From: Propionibacteriales bacterium
Lineage (GTDB): Bacteria > Actinomycetota > Actinomycetes > Propionibacteriales > Nocardioidaceae
Reading direction: 5' to 3'
NCBI GenBank assembly: GCA_026392465.1
Contig: JAPLCA010000013.1
Span: 87,452 to 151,451, forward strand
Length of the DNA stretch: 64,000 bases
Positions 7,598 through 15,329 of this stretch are shown here, in pieces. Position numbers and translations under genes: made by a program. The number at the start of each line of letters is the position of its first letter. Position 1 is the stretch's first letter. The notes below the pieces were generated by a model, which worked only from the letters and a program-made list of their open reading frames with translations, was not told where the DNA came from and did not search any database.

Positions 7598-9784
7598 ATG
7601 ACTGAAGCAGTGCGCTACGAGGTCGAGGGCGGCATCGTCAACCTCGTCCTCGACGACCCCAACCAGAACGCCAACACCATGAACGACGCCTACGCGACGT
7701 CCATGGCGAAGGCCGTCGACCGGCTGGTCGACGAGATCGCGGCCGACGCCGACAGCATCAAGGGCGTCATCATCTCCTCGGCGAAGAAGACCTTCTTCGC
7801 CGGCGGCGACCTCAAGCTGATGACGCAGGCCACCCCGGCCGACGCGCAGAAGCTCTTCGACAACGTCGAGGGCATCAAGGCCACGCTGCGCAAGCTCGAG
7901 ACGGCCGGCAAGCCCGTGGTCGCCGCGATCAACGGCGCCGCGCTCGGCGGCGGCCTGGAGATCGCGCTCGCCGCGCACCACCGCATCGCGGCCGACGTCC
8001 GGCTCGAGGTCGGCCTGCCCGAGGTCACCCTCGGCCTGCTGCCCGGCGGTGGCGGCGTGACCCGCACGGTCCGCATGTTCGGCCTGCAGGACGCGCTCAT
8101 GAACATCCTGCTGCAGGGTCCGCGCATGCAGCCGGCCAAGGCGAAGTCGATCGGCCTGGTCGACGAGGTCGTGCCCGCCGACCAGCTCCTCGACGCCGCG
8201 AAGGCGTGGATCGAGTCGGTCCAGGGCGACGACGACGCGGCGAAGCAGCCGTGGGACCGCCAGGGCTACCGCATGCCCGGCGGCACCCCGTCGAACCCGA
8301 AGCTCGCCGCCAACCTGCCCGCGTTCCCGGCGATGCTGCGCAAGCAGACGAAGGGTGCGCCCTACAAGGCGCCGCGCAACATCCTGGCCACTGCGGTCGA
8401 GGGTGCGCAGGTCGACTTCGAGACCGCCAGCCGCATCGAGTCCCGCTACCTGGTGGAGCTCCTCGTCGGCCAGCAGTTCAAGAACATGACGCAGGCGTTC
8501 TTCTTCGACCTCGGCTCGATCAACGCGGGCGGCTCCCGTCCCGCCGGCATCGAGCCGAGGAAGTTCCAGAAGGTCGCCGTCATCGGCGCCGGCATGATGG
8601 GCGCGGGTATCGCGTACGTCTCGGCGCAGGCCGGCATGGAGGTCGTGCTCAAGGACGTCTCGCTCGAGGCGGCCGAGAAGGGCAAGGCCTACAGCGAGAA
8701 GCTGCTGGCCAAGAAGCTCGAGCGCGGCCGCACGACGCAGGAGAAGGTCGACGCCTTCCTCGCGCGCATCACGCCCACGGCCGACTACGCCGACCTGGAG
8801 GGCTGCGACCTCGTCGTCGAGGCCGTCTTCGAGTCGGTCAAGCTCAAGCACGACGTCTTCGGCGAGATCCAGAAGGTCGTCAAGCCCGACGCCCTGCTCG
8901 GCTCGAACACCTCGACGCTGCCCATCACGGGTCTGGCGGAGGGCGTGGAGCGTCCCGAGGACTTCATCGGCATCCACTTCTTCTCCCCGGTCGACAAGAT
9001 GCCGCTGGTGGAGATCATCGCCGGCGAGAAGACCGACGACGCCGCCATCGCGGGTGCGCTCGACTACGTCCAGCAGATCCGCAAGACGCCGATCGTCGTC
9101 AACGACAGCCGTGGCTTCTTCACGAGCCGCGTTATCGGCACGTTCGTCAACGAGGGCATCGGCATGCTCGCCGAGGGCGTCGACCCGGTCTCGATCGAGC
9201 GCGCGACCACCATCGCGGGCTTCCCGGCGCCGGTGCTGCAGCTCAGCGACGAGCTGAACCTCGAGCTGATGACGAAGATCCGCAACGAGTCGAAGGCGGC
9301 CGTCGAGGCTGCCGGCGGCACGTGGGAGGGCAACGCGGGCGAGGGCGTCATCGACACGATGATCGAGCTCGGCCGCTCGGGCCGCCTCAAGGGTGCGGGC
9401 TTCTACGACTACGAGGACGGCAAGCGCGTCGGCCTCTGGTCGGGTCTGCGCGAGCAGTTCCCGACGTCGGACACGCAGCCCGACTTCGAGGACCTCAAGG
9501 AGCGTCTGACGTTCATCATGAGCCTCGAGACGATCAAGTGCCTCGAGGAGAACGTGCTCCGCACCGTCCCCGACGCCAACATCGGCTCGATCTTCGGCAT
9601 CGGCTTCCCGGCGCTGCAGGGCGGCGCGATCCAGTACGTCAACGGCTACGAGGCCGCTGACGGCTCGATCGGCGTCGAGGCGTTCACGCGCCGCGCCCAG
9701 GAGCTGGCCGCCACCTACGGCGACCGCTTCGAGCCGCCGGCCCTGCTGCTGGAGAAGGCGAAGAACGGCGAGAAGTTCGTCTGA
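7598..9784 (+). CDS. fadB: Bifunctional enoyl-CoA hydratase/3-hydroxyacyl-CoA dehydrogenase
   Basis: A 728-residue fusion of normal FadB length. Residues 1 to about 190 form a crotonase domain (F-A-G-G-D-L-K and G-A-A-L-G-G-G-L-E-I oxyanion-hole segments, then the glycine-rich L-L-P-G-G-G-G-V-T-R). The NAD-binding domain begins near residue 326 with V-A-V-I-G-A-G-M-M-G-A-G-I-A. It contains H-F-F-S-P near residue 459, the catalytic His of 3-hydroxyacyl-CoA dehydrogenases. It hydrates enoyl-CoA and oxidises the product to 3-ketoacyl-CoA for the thiolase. Organisation matches alpha subunits of actinobacterial trifunctional enzymes. A perfect terminator hairpin follows. Confidence 0.95.
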   Translation: MTEAVRYEVEGGIVNLVLDDPNQNANTMNDAYATSMAKAVDRLVDEIAADADSIKGVIISSAKKTFFAGGDLKLMTQATPADAQKLFDNVEGIKATLRKLETAGKPVVAAINGAALGGGLEIALAAHHRIAADVRLEVGLPEVTLGLLPGGGGVTRTVRMFGLQDALMNILLQGPRMQPAKAKSIGLVDEVVPADQLLDAAKAWIESVQGDDDAAKQPWDRQGYRMPGGTPSNPKLAANLPAFPAMLRKQTKGAPYKAPRNILATAVEGAQVDFETASRIESRYLVELLVGQQFKNMTQAFFFDLGSINAGGSRPAGIEPRKFQKVAVIGAGMMGAGIAYVSAQAGMEVVLKDVSLEAAEKGKAYSEKLLAKKLERGRTTQEKVDAFLARITPTADYADLEGCDLVVEAVFESVKLKHDVFGEIQKVVKPDALLGSNTSTLPITGLAEGVERPEDFIGIHFFSPVDKMPLVEIIAGEKTDDAAIAGALDYVQQIRKTPIVVNDSRGFFTSRVIGTFVNEGIGMLAEGVDPVSIERATTIAGFPAPVLQLSDELNLELMTKIRNESKAAVEAAGGTWEGNAGEGVIDTMIELGRSGRLKGAGFYDYEDGKRVGLWSGLREQFPTSDTQPDFEDLKERLTFIMSLETIKCLEENVLRTVPDANIGSIFGIGFPALQGGAIQYVNGYEAADGSIGVEAFTRRAQELAATYGDRFEPPALLLEKAKNGEKFV

Positions 9785-9797
9785 GCCGACCGCTCGC

Positions 9798-9835
9798 CCG
9801 ACGCCCCCGCGACCTGCTGGTCGCGGGGGCGTCGG
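9798..9835 (+). terminator. Terminator hairpin of the fadAB operon
   Basis: A perfect 17-bp G/C stem (arms 9798-9814 and 9819-9835) with a TGCT loop begins 13 bp after the fadB stop. No T-run follows, as is common in actinobacteria. Confidence 0.85.
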
Positions 9836-9846
9836 CGCTCAGGGGT

Positions 9847-9888
9847 GCACACGTGTGGGTAGCCATGGCTCGCTATCCACACGTGTGC
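9847..9888. repeat. Inverted repeat at a convergent junction
   Basis: Arms GCACACGTGTGGGTAG (9847-9862) and its complement (9873-9888) match at 15 of 16 positions, the exception being a G-U pair. The loop is 10 nt and contains CCATGG. It lies between the fadB terminator and the stop codon of the opposing HNH gene (9901), so it probably ends transcription of that gene. Confidence 0.75.
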
Positions 9889-9900
9889 GCCGATGTGTGG

Positions 9901-11161
9901 TTAGTGCTCGTCGTCGGTGAGGCCTCGGGCCAGGGCGCGTTCGACGTCGGAGGTGTTGCCGTGGGGGAGGCCGTGGGTGGCGGGTTCGGCGTCGATGGTG
10001 CGGCCGGAGGGCAGGATCCAGCGCAGGGTGCGGTGGCTCTTCATGGCGTGATGTCGGCGGTGCAGTGGCCAGAGGTTCGATCCCCTGGTGGGGCCTCGGG
10101 GATGCGGTACCTGGTGGTCGAGGTCGCAGTCACGGGCCGGTCGCATGCAGCCGGGGGCCTGGCAGACGCCGTCGCGGAAGCTGATCGCCGTGGCGAGCAC
10201 GTCGGGCGCGAATCGCCCAACGTATTCGTGCGCCAGCACGTCGCGGGTGATGGGGTCGACGAGGAGCCGGTGGTACCCGGGTCGCGCTCGTTCCTCGCGC
10301 TCGCTCCGTGGTTCGCTGGCGCTCACCACGGCCCGGCTGTCGGGCTGCGCCCGACTATGCGCACTTCTCGGCGGGGACGGTCCAGGTGCCGTCGTCGGAG
10401 ACGGCGGGTCCGGGCTCGGCGCCGGCCAGGACCTCGGCGTCGATGACGACGCCGATGTCGGTGCGGGTGCGACCGGTGGAGGGGGTGTCCTCGGTGAGGA
10501 GGAGGTCGACGAACGCGTCGGCGCGGACCTGGCCGCGGGTGCGGTCGTCGCCGTCGGGGCGTGGGGTGCGGCGCAGGCGCGCGTCGATGGCGGCGGCCTG
10601 GTGGGAGGGCACGAAGGCGTTGACCCAGGCCATGGCGTCGTCGACGTGGGTGACTTGCACGTCGCGCTGGCGGCGGGCGGCCTCGGCTCGCTGGGCTGCC
10701 TCCTCGGCCTCGACCCGGGCCACAAACCGCCTCAACCAGCCCCGCAGCTCAGCCACGGTGTGGGTCTTGGCGTAGGCGACGACGGTGTCGTCGAGGCGGT
10801 CGTGGGACTCGGGTCGTTGGAGGACCAGGAGGGTGGAGGCGATCTCGCGGCCGCGCGCCCAGTCGACGTCGCCGCGCCGGAAGGCGAGCCAGGTCTGGGG
10901 TGCTCGTTCGCGCAGGCGCTCGGCGGCCGCCAGGCGAGTGGTCACCTGAACCTCGGACAGCCCCACGGCCTGGCCGATCTCCAGCGCGATCGCCGAACGC
11001 TCCACGAGCCGCACCATCGGCGACTCGATGCCGGCGGTGCGGGTCAGCTCGGCATCGCGGAACCGCAGCATCGCGACCAGCTCGGACGCCTCCGCCCGCG
11101 CCCGCTCACGCGCGAGGGAGGTGAGTCCCTCGAGCGCTCCGGGGTTGCCGTTCCCGTCCAT
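9901..11161 (-). pseudogene. HNH endonuclease / DUF222 (13E12 repeat family), frameshifted
   Basis: The 5' part (11161 to a TAG at 10355) encodes the helical DUF222 domain, starting at ATG 11161 with a TAGGTT -10 box 6 nt upstream. The HNH part (from about 10320 to 9901) is in another frame. It has C-Q-A-P-G-C, then L-D-H-Q-V-P-H, N-L-W-P-L-H-R-R-H-H and K-S-H, a complete HNH zinc-nuclease motif. The whole span is one base off a multiple of three. The break lies exactly where a hairpin-rich segment of about 60 extra bases interrupts the linker (see 10279-10362). It is most likely a recently disrupted gene. A sequencing error or recoding are less likely alternatives. Family members are multicopy in actinobacteria and of unclear role. 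Confidence 0.8.
10279..10362. repeat. REP-like insertion breaking the HNH gene
   Basis: The segment holds two short hairpins (GTCGGGC/GCCCGAC at 10339-10355 and CCGTGGT/ACCACGG at 10306-10331) and a low-complexity GAGCGAGCGCGAGGAACGAG stretch on the minus strand. Between the DUF222 end and the linker before the HNH domain there are about 88 nt, where intact relatives need roughly 21-27. An insert of about 60-67 bp that is not a multiple of three explains the frameshift. The exact ends are uncertain. Confidence 0.5.
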
Positions 11162-11219
11162 GTCTCCAACCTAGGGACACCCTTCGACACCCCCCTTCGG
11201 CCCGGATCTGCCCTGTGGA

Positions 11220-11804
11220 TCAGCCGTAGAGCGGGGGTGTGCTCCCGTGAGTCGTAGGCACCATCTCGAGCCCGTCGGCGTCGAGTAGGCGGGTGATCGC
11301 TTCCTCCGACGCACCGATGCCGGCGAAGTGCGCGTCGACGTCGAACGCAATGCACCACGCTCGGTCGGCGGGCCACGCGAACGCGGGCGGGAAGGCTCGT
11401 CCGTGCGGCTCGGCGGCCTCGTCGACCCAGCGGGCCCAGTCCTCGACCGTGCCCCGGGCGAGTGCGTACCGGCGCAGCCCGCCCAGGTCGAACCGCGCCG
11501 TCGCGGGCAGCTCGGGTCGGTAGGGATACCCCTCCCACAGCAGGAGGAAGAGGTCGTCCGACGACCCGCCGAGCACCTCGACGACGCGCGTGACGAGCTC
11601 GTCGTCGCTCGGCGCCGCGTCGAGCACCTCGTCGGCCACCTCGGCCTCCGGCTGCCGGTCGAACGCCGGATCGGGCAGCTGGAGCACCCGGGCGTACGCT
11701 TCGAACCCTGCCGGCCCGAACCGCAGGGTCGACTCGGTGGTCGCGTCCCCGGCAGGCGGCAGCCACGCCGCCTCGCCCGCGTCGTGGACGAGTCTCATGC
11801 TCAC
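11220..11804 (-). CDS. Conserved hypothetical protein, acidic, 194 aa
   Basis: I do not recognise a named family. The protein is soluble, Trp- and acid-rich, with no signal peptide or membrane segment. It contains L-L-L-W-E-G-Y-P-Y-R-P and a C-terminal half rich in A-W-C-I-A-F-D-V-D-A-H-F-A-G-I-G-A-S, which looks like a small immunity- or SUKH-like alpha/beta fold, but that is a guess. The start GTG at 11804 has a GGAGGT site upstream; an ATG two codons later is possible. It is separated from the HNH gene by 58 bp. Confidence 0.7.
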   Translation of the reverse strand: MSMRLVHDAGEAAWLPPAGDATTESTLRFGPAGFEAYARVLQLPDPAFDRQPEAEVADEVLDAAPSDDELVTRVVEVLGGSSDDLFLLLWEGYPYRPELPATARFDLGGLRRYALARGTVEDWARWVDEAAEPHGRAFPPAFAWPADRAWCIAFDVDAHFAGIGASEEAITRLLDADGLEMVPTTHGSTPPLYG

Positions 11805-11950
11805 CCTTGACCTCCGCTCTCAGTCTCACGTAGGTGTCGCGACAACCGCTGGCGATCGTAGAAGACGCAGCCTGCGCCTGGCCGTTGCCACCAGTGCTTC
11901 TCGGGCGCACGCACGCATCGAGTGACACGAGCGCCGCCGCTCACGCTTGC

Positions 11951-12259
11951 TCAGGACCGGTGAGGTAGGCGGGAGCGTGCCCTGCAGTCGTCCTTCTGCA
12001 TGGCCTCGATGAGGTCGACGACCTCGATGTCGAAGGCACCCGCGAGAGCCCAGATGACGTCCAGCCCCGGATTGCCGACTCCGCCGGAGTTGTTGCGAGC
12101 GTTCTCGAGGTTCTGGATCTGGTTGCGGCTGATCCCGGATCGCTCGGCGAGACCCTCTTGGGTGAGTCCGAGCTCCAACCGGCGGCGCCGGATCTCGTGA
12201 CCCAGCGCTGCGGTGATCTCCGGCCAGTTGTCCGGGCGACTCACCTCTCTTCTCGGCAC
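11951..12259 (-). CDS. XRE-family regulator, possible R-M controller protein
   Basis: A 102-residue protein consisting of little more than a helix-turn-helix domain: L-G-H-E-I-R-R-R-R-L-E-L-G-L-T-Q, then G-L-A-E-R-S-G-I-S-R-N-Q-I-Q-N-L-E-N. It is divergent from the restriction/helicase gene and shares a 67-bp intergenic region with it. Size and placement resemble the C (controller) proteins of restriction-modification systems, which delay nuclease expression after entry into a new host. That role is inferred from context. The start is GTG. Confidence 0.8.
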   Translation of the reverse strand: MPRREVSRPDNWPEITAALGHEIRRRRLELGLTQEGLAERSGISRNQIQNLENARNNSGGVGNPGLDVIWALAGAFDIEVVDLIEAMQKDDCRARSRLPHRS

Positions 12260-12326
12260 TCGCCCAACGTGGTCTGTCAGCGGGTTACAGTCAGCCCAAT
12301 GTGTTGTGCATCTGCGAGGCGGCGTC

Positions 12327-15300
12327 GTGACGGCTCACGAGCTGGCTGACCCCATCCTGAACGGGCCCTACGACGCCCCCAGCGCACACTTCGTGATGGG
12401 TCCACAGGGCCCGACCGGCGAACGAGCCGACGGGCGGCGTCCGAGCGAGTCCTTCGTCCCAGTGGCCGCCGCGGTGAAGGGTGCTGACGACTCCGGCCAG
12501 ACCGTGCTTGAGTTCGAGGGCATGTCGGAGCGCCGAGAGGTCAACACCCTCGTGAACTCGATCCGTCGTGAGGTGGATCTCTGGCGCGCCGGCAACTACC
12601 CACGGGCCACGCCGATCTCACGGAAGCTGATGCTGCACTGGGCGGATCCTTCTCGCGAGAACCGAGTGCTCTTCTGCCAGCGCGAGGCCGTCGAGACCGC
12701 GATCTTTCTGCACGAGGTCGCAGGCCGCGAAGGAGTCTTCCGGGACTTCCGCCGACAGATCGAGGCCGACAACATCCAGTACAACGACGGCTTGCCTCGC
12801 ATGGCCCTGAAGATGGCGACCGGGACGGGGAAGACGGTCGTGATGGCCATGCTCGTCGCGTGGCAGACCCTGAACAAGATCCACGCTCCTCGAGACGCGC
12901 GGTTCGTGAAGCGTTTCCTGGCCGTGGCTCCTGGCGTGACCATCCGTGATCGTCTCCGCGTCCTGCAGCCGGGGTCGCCGGGCAACTACTACGCCGAGCG
13001 CGACCTCGTCCCTCCTGACCTCGTCGACAGCCTCGGCCAGGCGCGGCTCGCGATCGTGAACTACCACGCCTTCTTTCCACGGGAGTCGAAGGAGGTGAAG
13101 GGCGTCTCGAAGACGACTCGACGGATCCTGCTCGCGGGCAAGGAGGACAACCCGTTCCTCGAGACGGACGACCTAGTCGTCGCGCGAGTGCTTCGCGATT
13201 TAGGACCGGGCGTCGGCGAGGTGATGGTCCTGAACGACGAGGCGCACCACTGCTACCGCGACCGCCCCATGGGTTCGACGGAGCTGAAGTCGCTGAAGCT
13301 CACGGCGGAGGAGAAGGCCGAGGCGAAGAAGTCGACCGAGGACGCTCGTGTCTGGTTCAAGGGGCTCCAGGCCGTGAAGAAGCACGTCGGCATCAAGGCC
13401 GTCTGGGACCTGTCCGCGACGCCGTACTACCTCAAGGGCAGCGGCTACCACGAGGGCTTCATCTTCCCGTGGACGGTCAGCGACTTCTCGTTGATGGACG
13501 CCATCGAGTCCGGGATCGTGAAGGTCCCTCGGCTGCCCGTCGATGACGATGCTGCTGGTTCCGAGGTCGCCTACCGCGACCTGTGGGAGAACATCGGCGA
13601 CCAGATGGGCAAGAGCCGACTCAAGGACCTCGACCTGAGCACCTGGACCATGCCGGGTCGGCTCGAGGGCGCGATCCGCAGCCTCTACGCGAACTACGAG
13701 AAGTCCTTCGCGCAGTGGGAGGCATCGTTGCGGGACCAGGGGGAACCCCCGCCGGTCTTCATCGTCGTGTGCCCCAACACTTCGGCGTCGCGCCTCGTTC
13801 ACGCATGGATGAGCGAGAACCTGCCCCGCTTCTCGGACGCCCGCCAGACGATTCTCGTCGACTCCGAGCAGCTCGAGTCGGGGGAGCCTCTGTCGGGTGA
13901 GTTCAAGCAGATGGCCGCGACCGAGATCGAGACGTTCAAGGCCGAGTACCGCCTGCGCAACCCCGGCGCCGACACGGACAAGCTCACCGACGCAGACCTC
14001 CTGCGCGAGGTGCTCAACACGGTCGGCAAGCGAGGACGCCTGGGTGAGCAGGTCAGGTGTGTCGTGAGCGTCGGGATGCTCACCGAGGGGTGGGACGCGA
14101 ACACCGTCACCCACATCCTCGGCATCCGGGCCTTCCGCTCCCAGCTGCTGTGCGAGCAGGTCGTCGGTCGTGGCCTACGCCGACGCTCCTACGCGCTCGG
14201 CGACGACGGACACTTCGCCGCCGAGTACGCCAACGTATACGGCATCCCCTTCGCCTTCATCCCGAGCGAGCACGAGGTGGGCCCGCAGACTCCGGCCGTA
14301 CCTCCGGTCGAGGTCATGTCGTTCAGGGGCCGCGAGCGTTACCGCATCGAGTTCCCCGTGGTGGACGGCTACCGCACGGAGATCCCCGACGAGCGGCTCG
14401 AGTTCGATCCCTCCGCTGACACGGCGCTGGTGGTGGGTCACGACAGCGTGCCGCGGTGGACGCGGATGGCCGGAATCGTTGGCACGGACGAGATCGCGGA
14501 CTCCGGTGACCTCGACGCCCGCCCCCAGCGGGTCGCATTCGAGATCGCGAACCAGCTGCTGCGCACCCACTTCGCCACCGATGGCGACATCCGCCCGTGG
14601 TTGTTCCCCCGCCTGCTCGAGATCACGCGTCGGTGGCTCGACGAGTACGTGACCGTCGAGGAGGGCTACGACCTCAAGGGGCTGCTGCTCGCCGAGGCGC
14701 GAGCAGAGGCGTCGGAGAAGTTGTTTCACGCCATCCAGCTGCAGAAGGGCAACCGGTCCACCCTCATCCTCCCGCTGCTGCGCCGGAGCCGGCCGATGGG
14801 CGCCACGGACGGCGTCGACTTCCTCACGCGCAAGGCCGTGGAGCCGACGGTCAAGTCGGAGGTCTCGCACGTGGTGCTCGATGGCAAGGGCGGCAACACC
14901 TGGGAGCAGCTCGTGGCCGCCGAGCTCGAACTGAGCGCCAAGGTCGCTGCCTACGCGAAGAACGACCACCTTGGCTTCGGCGTGCCCTACGTGCACAAGG
15001 GCGTCACGCACACCTACGTCCCCGACTTCCTCGTCCGTCTCGTGCCGCAGTTCGACGGTGACGTCACCCGGACCCTCGTCATCGAGGTTTCGGGCGGGCA
15101 GAAGAGCCCGGGGCCCACGGCGGAGAAGGCAGCCACGATGCGCGACCTCTGGCTGCCGGCCGTCAACAACGAGGGCTCGTTCGGGCGCTGGGGGTACGTC
15201 GAGCTCACGACGATGCTCGGCGTCCGCGATGCGATCGACGCAGCACTTGACGACCTCTACGCCGACGGTGACGTGATCGGCGACCCGCAGCTGATGGACC

Positions 15301-15329
15301 TCGACAGGAAGGCCCGCCGTGCCTCGTAG
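12327..15329 (+). CDS. Type III-like restriction endonuclease (SF2 helicase-nuclease)
   Basis: A 1000-residue protein. Walker A A-T-G-T-G-K-T is near residue 164 and the DEAH box N-D-E-A-H-H near residue 304. S-A-T-P-Y-Y (motif III) and a [10 protein letters not shown] motif VI follow. The C-terminus holds Y-V-P-D-F-L-V followed about 20 residues later by V-I-E-V-S-G-G, which fits a PD-(D/E)XK nuclease with the last Lys displaced or replaced. It resembles the BPTD_3080-type restriction subunits that pair with a beta-class methyltransferase. The GTG at 12327 is chosen because upstream codons are in the divergent promoter region; a GTG at 12303 is possible. It overlaps the methyltransferase by 11 bp. 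It should cleave unmethylated foreign DNA using ATP-driven translocation. Confidence 0.85.
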   Translation: MTAHELADPILNGPYDAPSAHFVMGPQGPTGERADGRRPSESFVPVAAAVKGADDSGQTVLEFEGMSERREVNTLVNSIRREVDLWRAGNYPRATPISRKLMLHWADPSRENRVLFCQREAVETAIFLHEVAGREGVFRDFRRQIEADNIQYNDGLPRMALKMATGTGKTVVMAMLVAWQTLNKIHAPRDARFVKRFLAVAPGVTIRDRLRVLQPGSPGNYYAERDLVPPDLVDSLGQARLAIVNYHAFFPRESKEVKGVSKTTRRILLAGKEDNPFLETDDLVVARVLRDLGPGVGEVMVLNDEAHHCYRDRPMGSTELKSLKLTAEEKAEAKKSTEDARVWFKGLQAVKKHVGIKAVWDLSATPYYLKGSGYHEGFIFPWTVSDFSLMDAIESGIVKVPRLPVDDDAAGSEVAYRDLWENIGDQMGKSRLKDLDLSTWTMPGRLEGAIRSLYANYEKSFAQWEASLRDQGEPPPVFIVVCPNTSASRLVHAWMSENLPRFSDARQTILVDSEQLESGEPLSGEFKQMAATEIETFKAEYRLRNPGADTDKLTDADLLREVLNTVGKRGRLGEQVRCVVSVGMLTEGWDANTVTHILGIRAFRSQLLCEQVVGRGLRRRSYALGDDGHFAAEYANVYGIPFAFIPSEHEVGPQTPAVPPVEVMSFRGRERYRIEFPVVDGYRTEIPDERLEFDPSADTALVVGHDSVPRWTRMAGIVGTDEIADSGDLDARPQRVAFEIANQLLRTHFATDGDIRPWLFPRLLEITRRWLDEYVTVEEGYDLKGLLLAEARAEASEKLFHAIQLQKGNRSTLILPLLRRSRPMGATDGVDFLTRKAVEPTVKSEVSHVVLDGKGGNTWEQLVAAELELSAKVAAYAKNDHLGFGVPYVHKGVTHTYVPDFLVRLVPQFDGDVTRTLVIEVSGGQKSPGPTAEKAATMRDLWLPAVNNEGSFGRWGYVELTTMLGVRDAIDAALDDLYADGDVIGDPQLMDLDRKARRAS

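Noticed and set aside
9901..10725. Separate gene encoding only the HNH half
   Set aside because: Its first 130 residues are a Pro/Ser/Thr-rich frame-shadow of DUF222; the real HNH region is the displaced end of the same gene.
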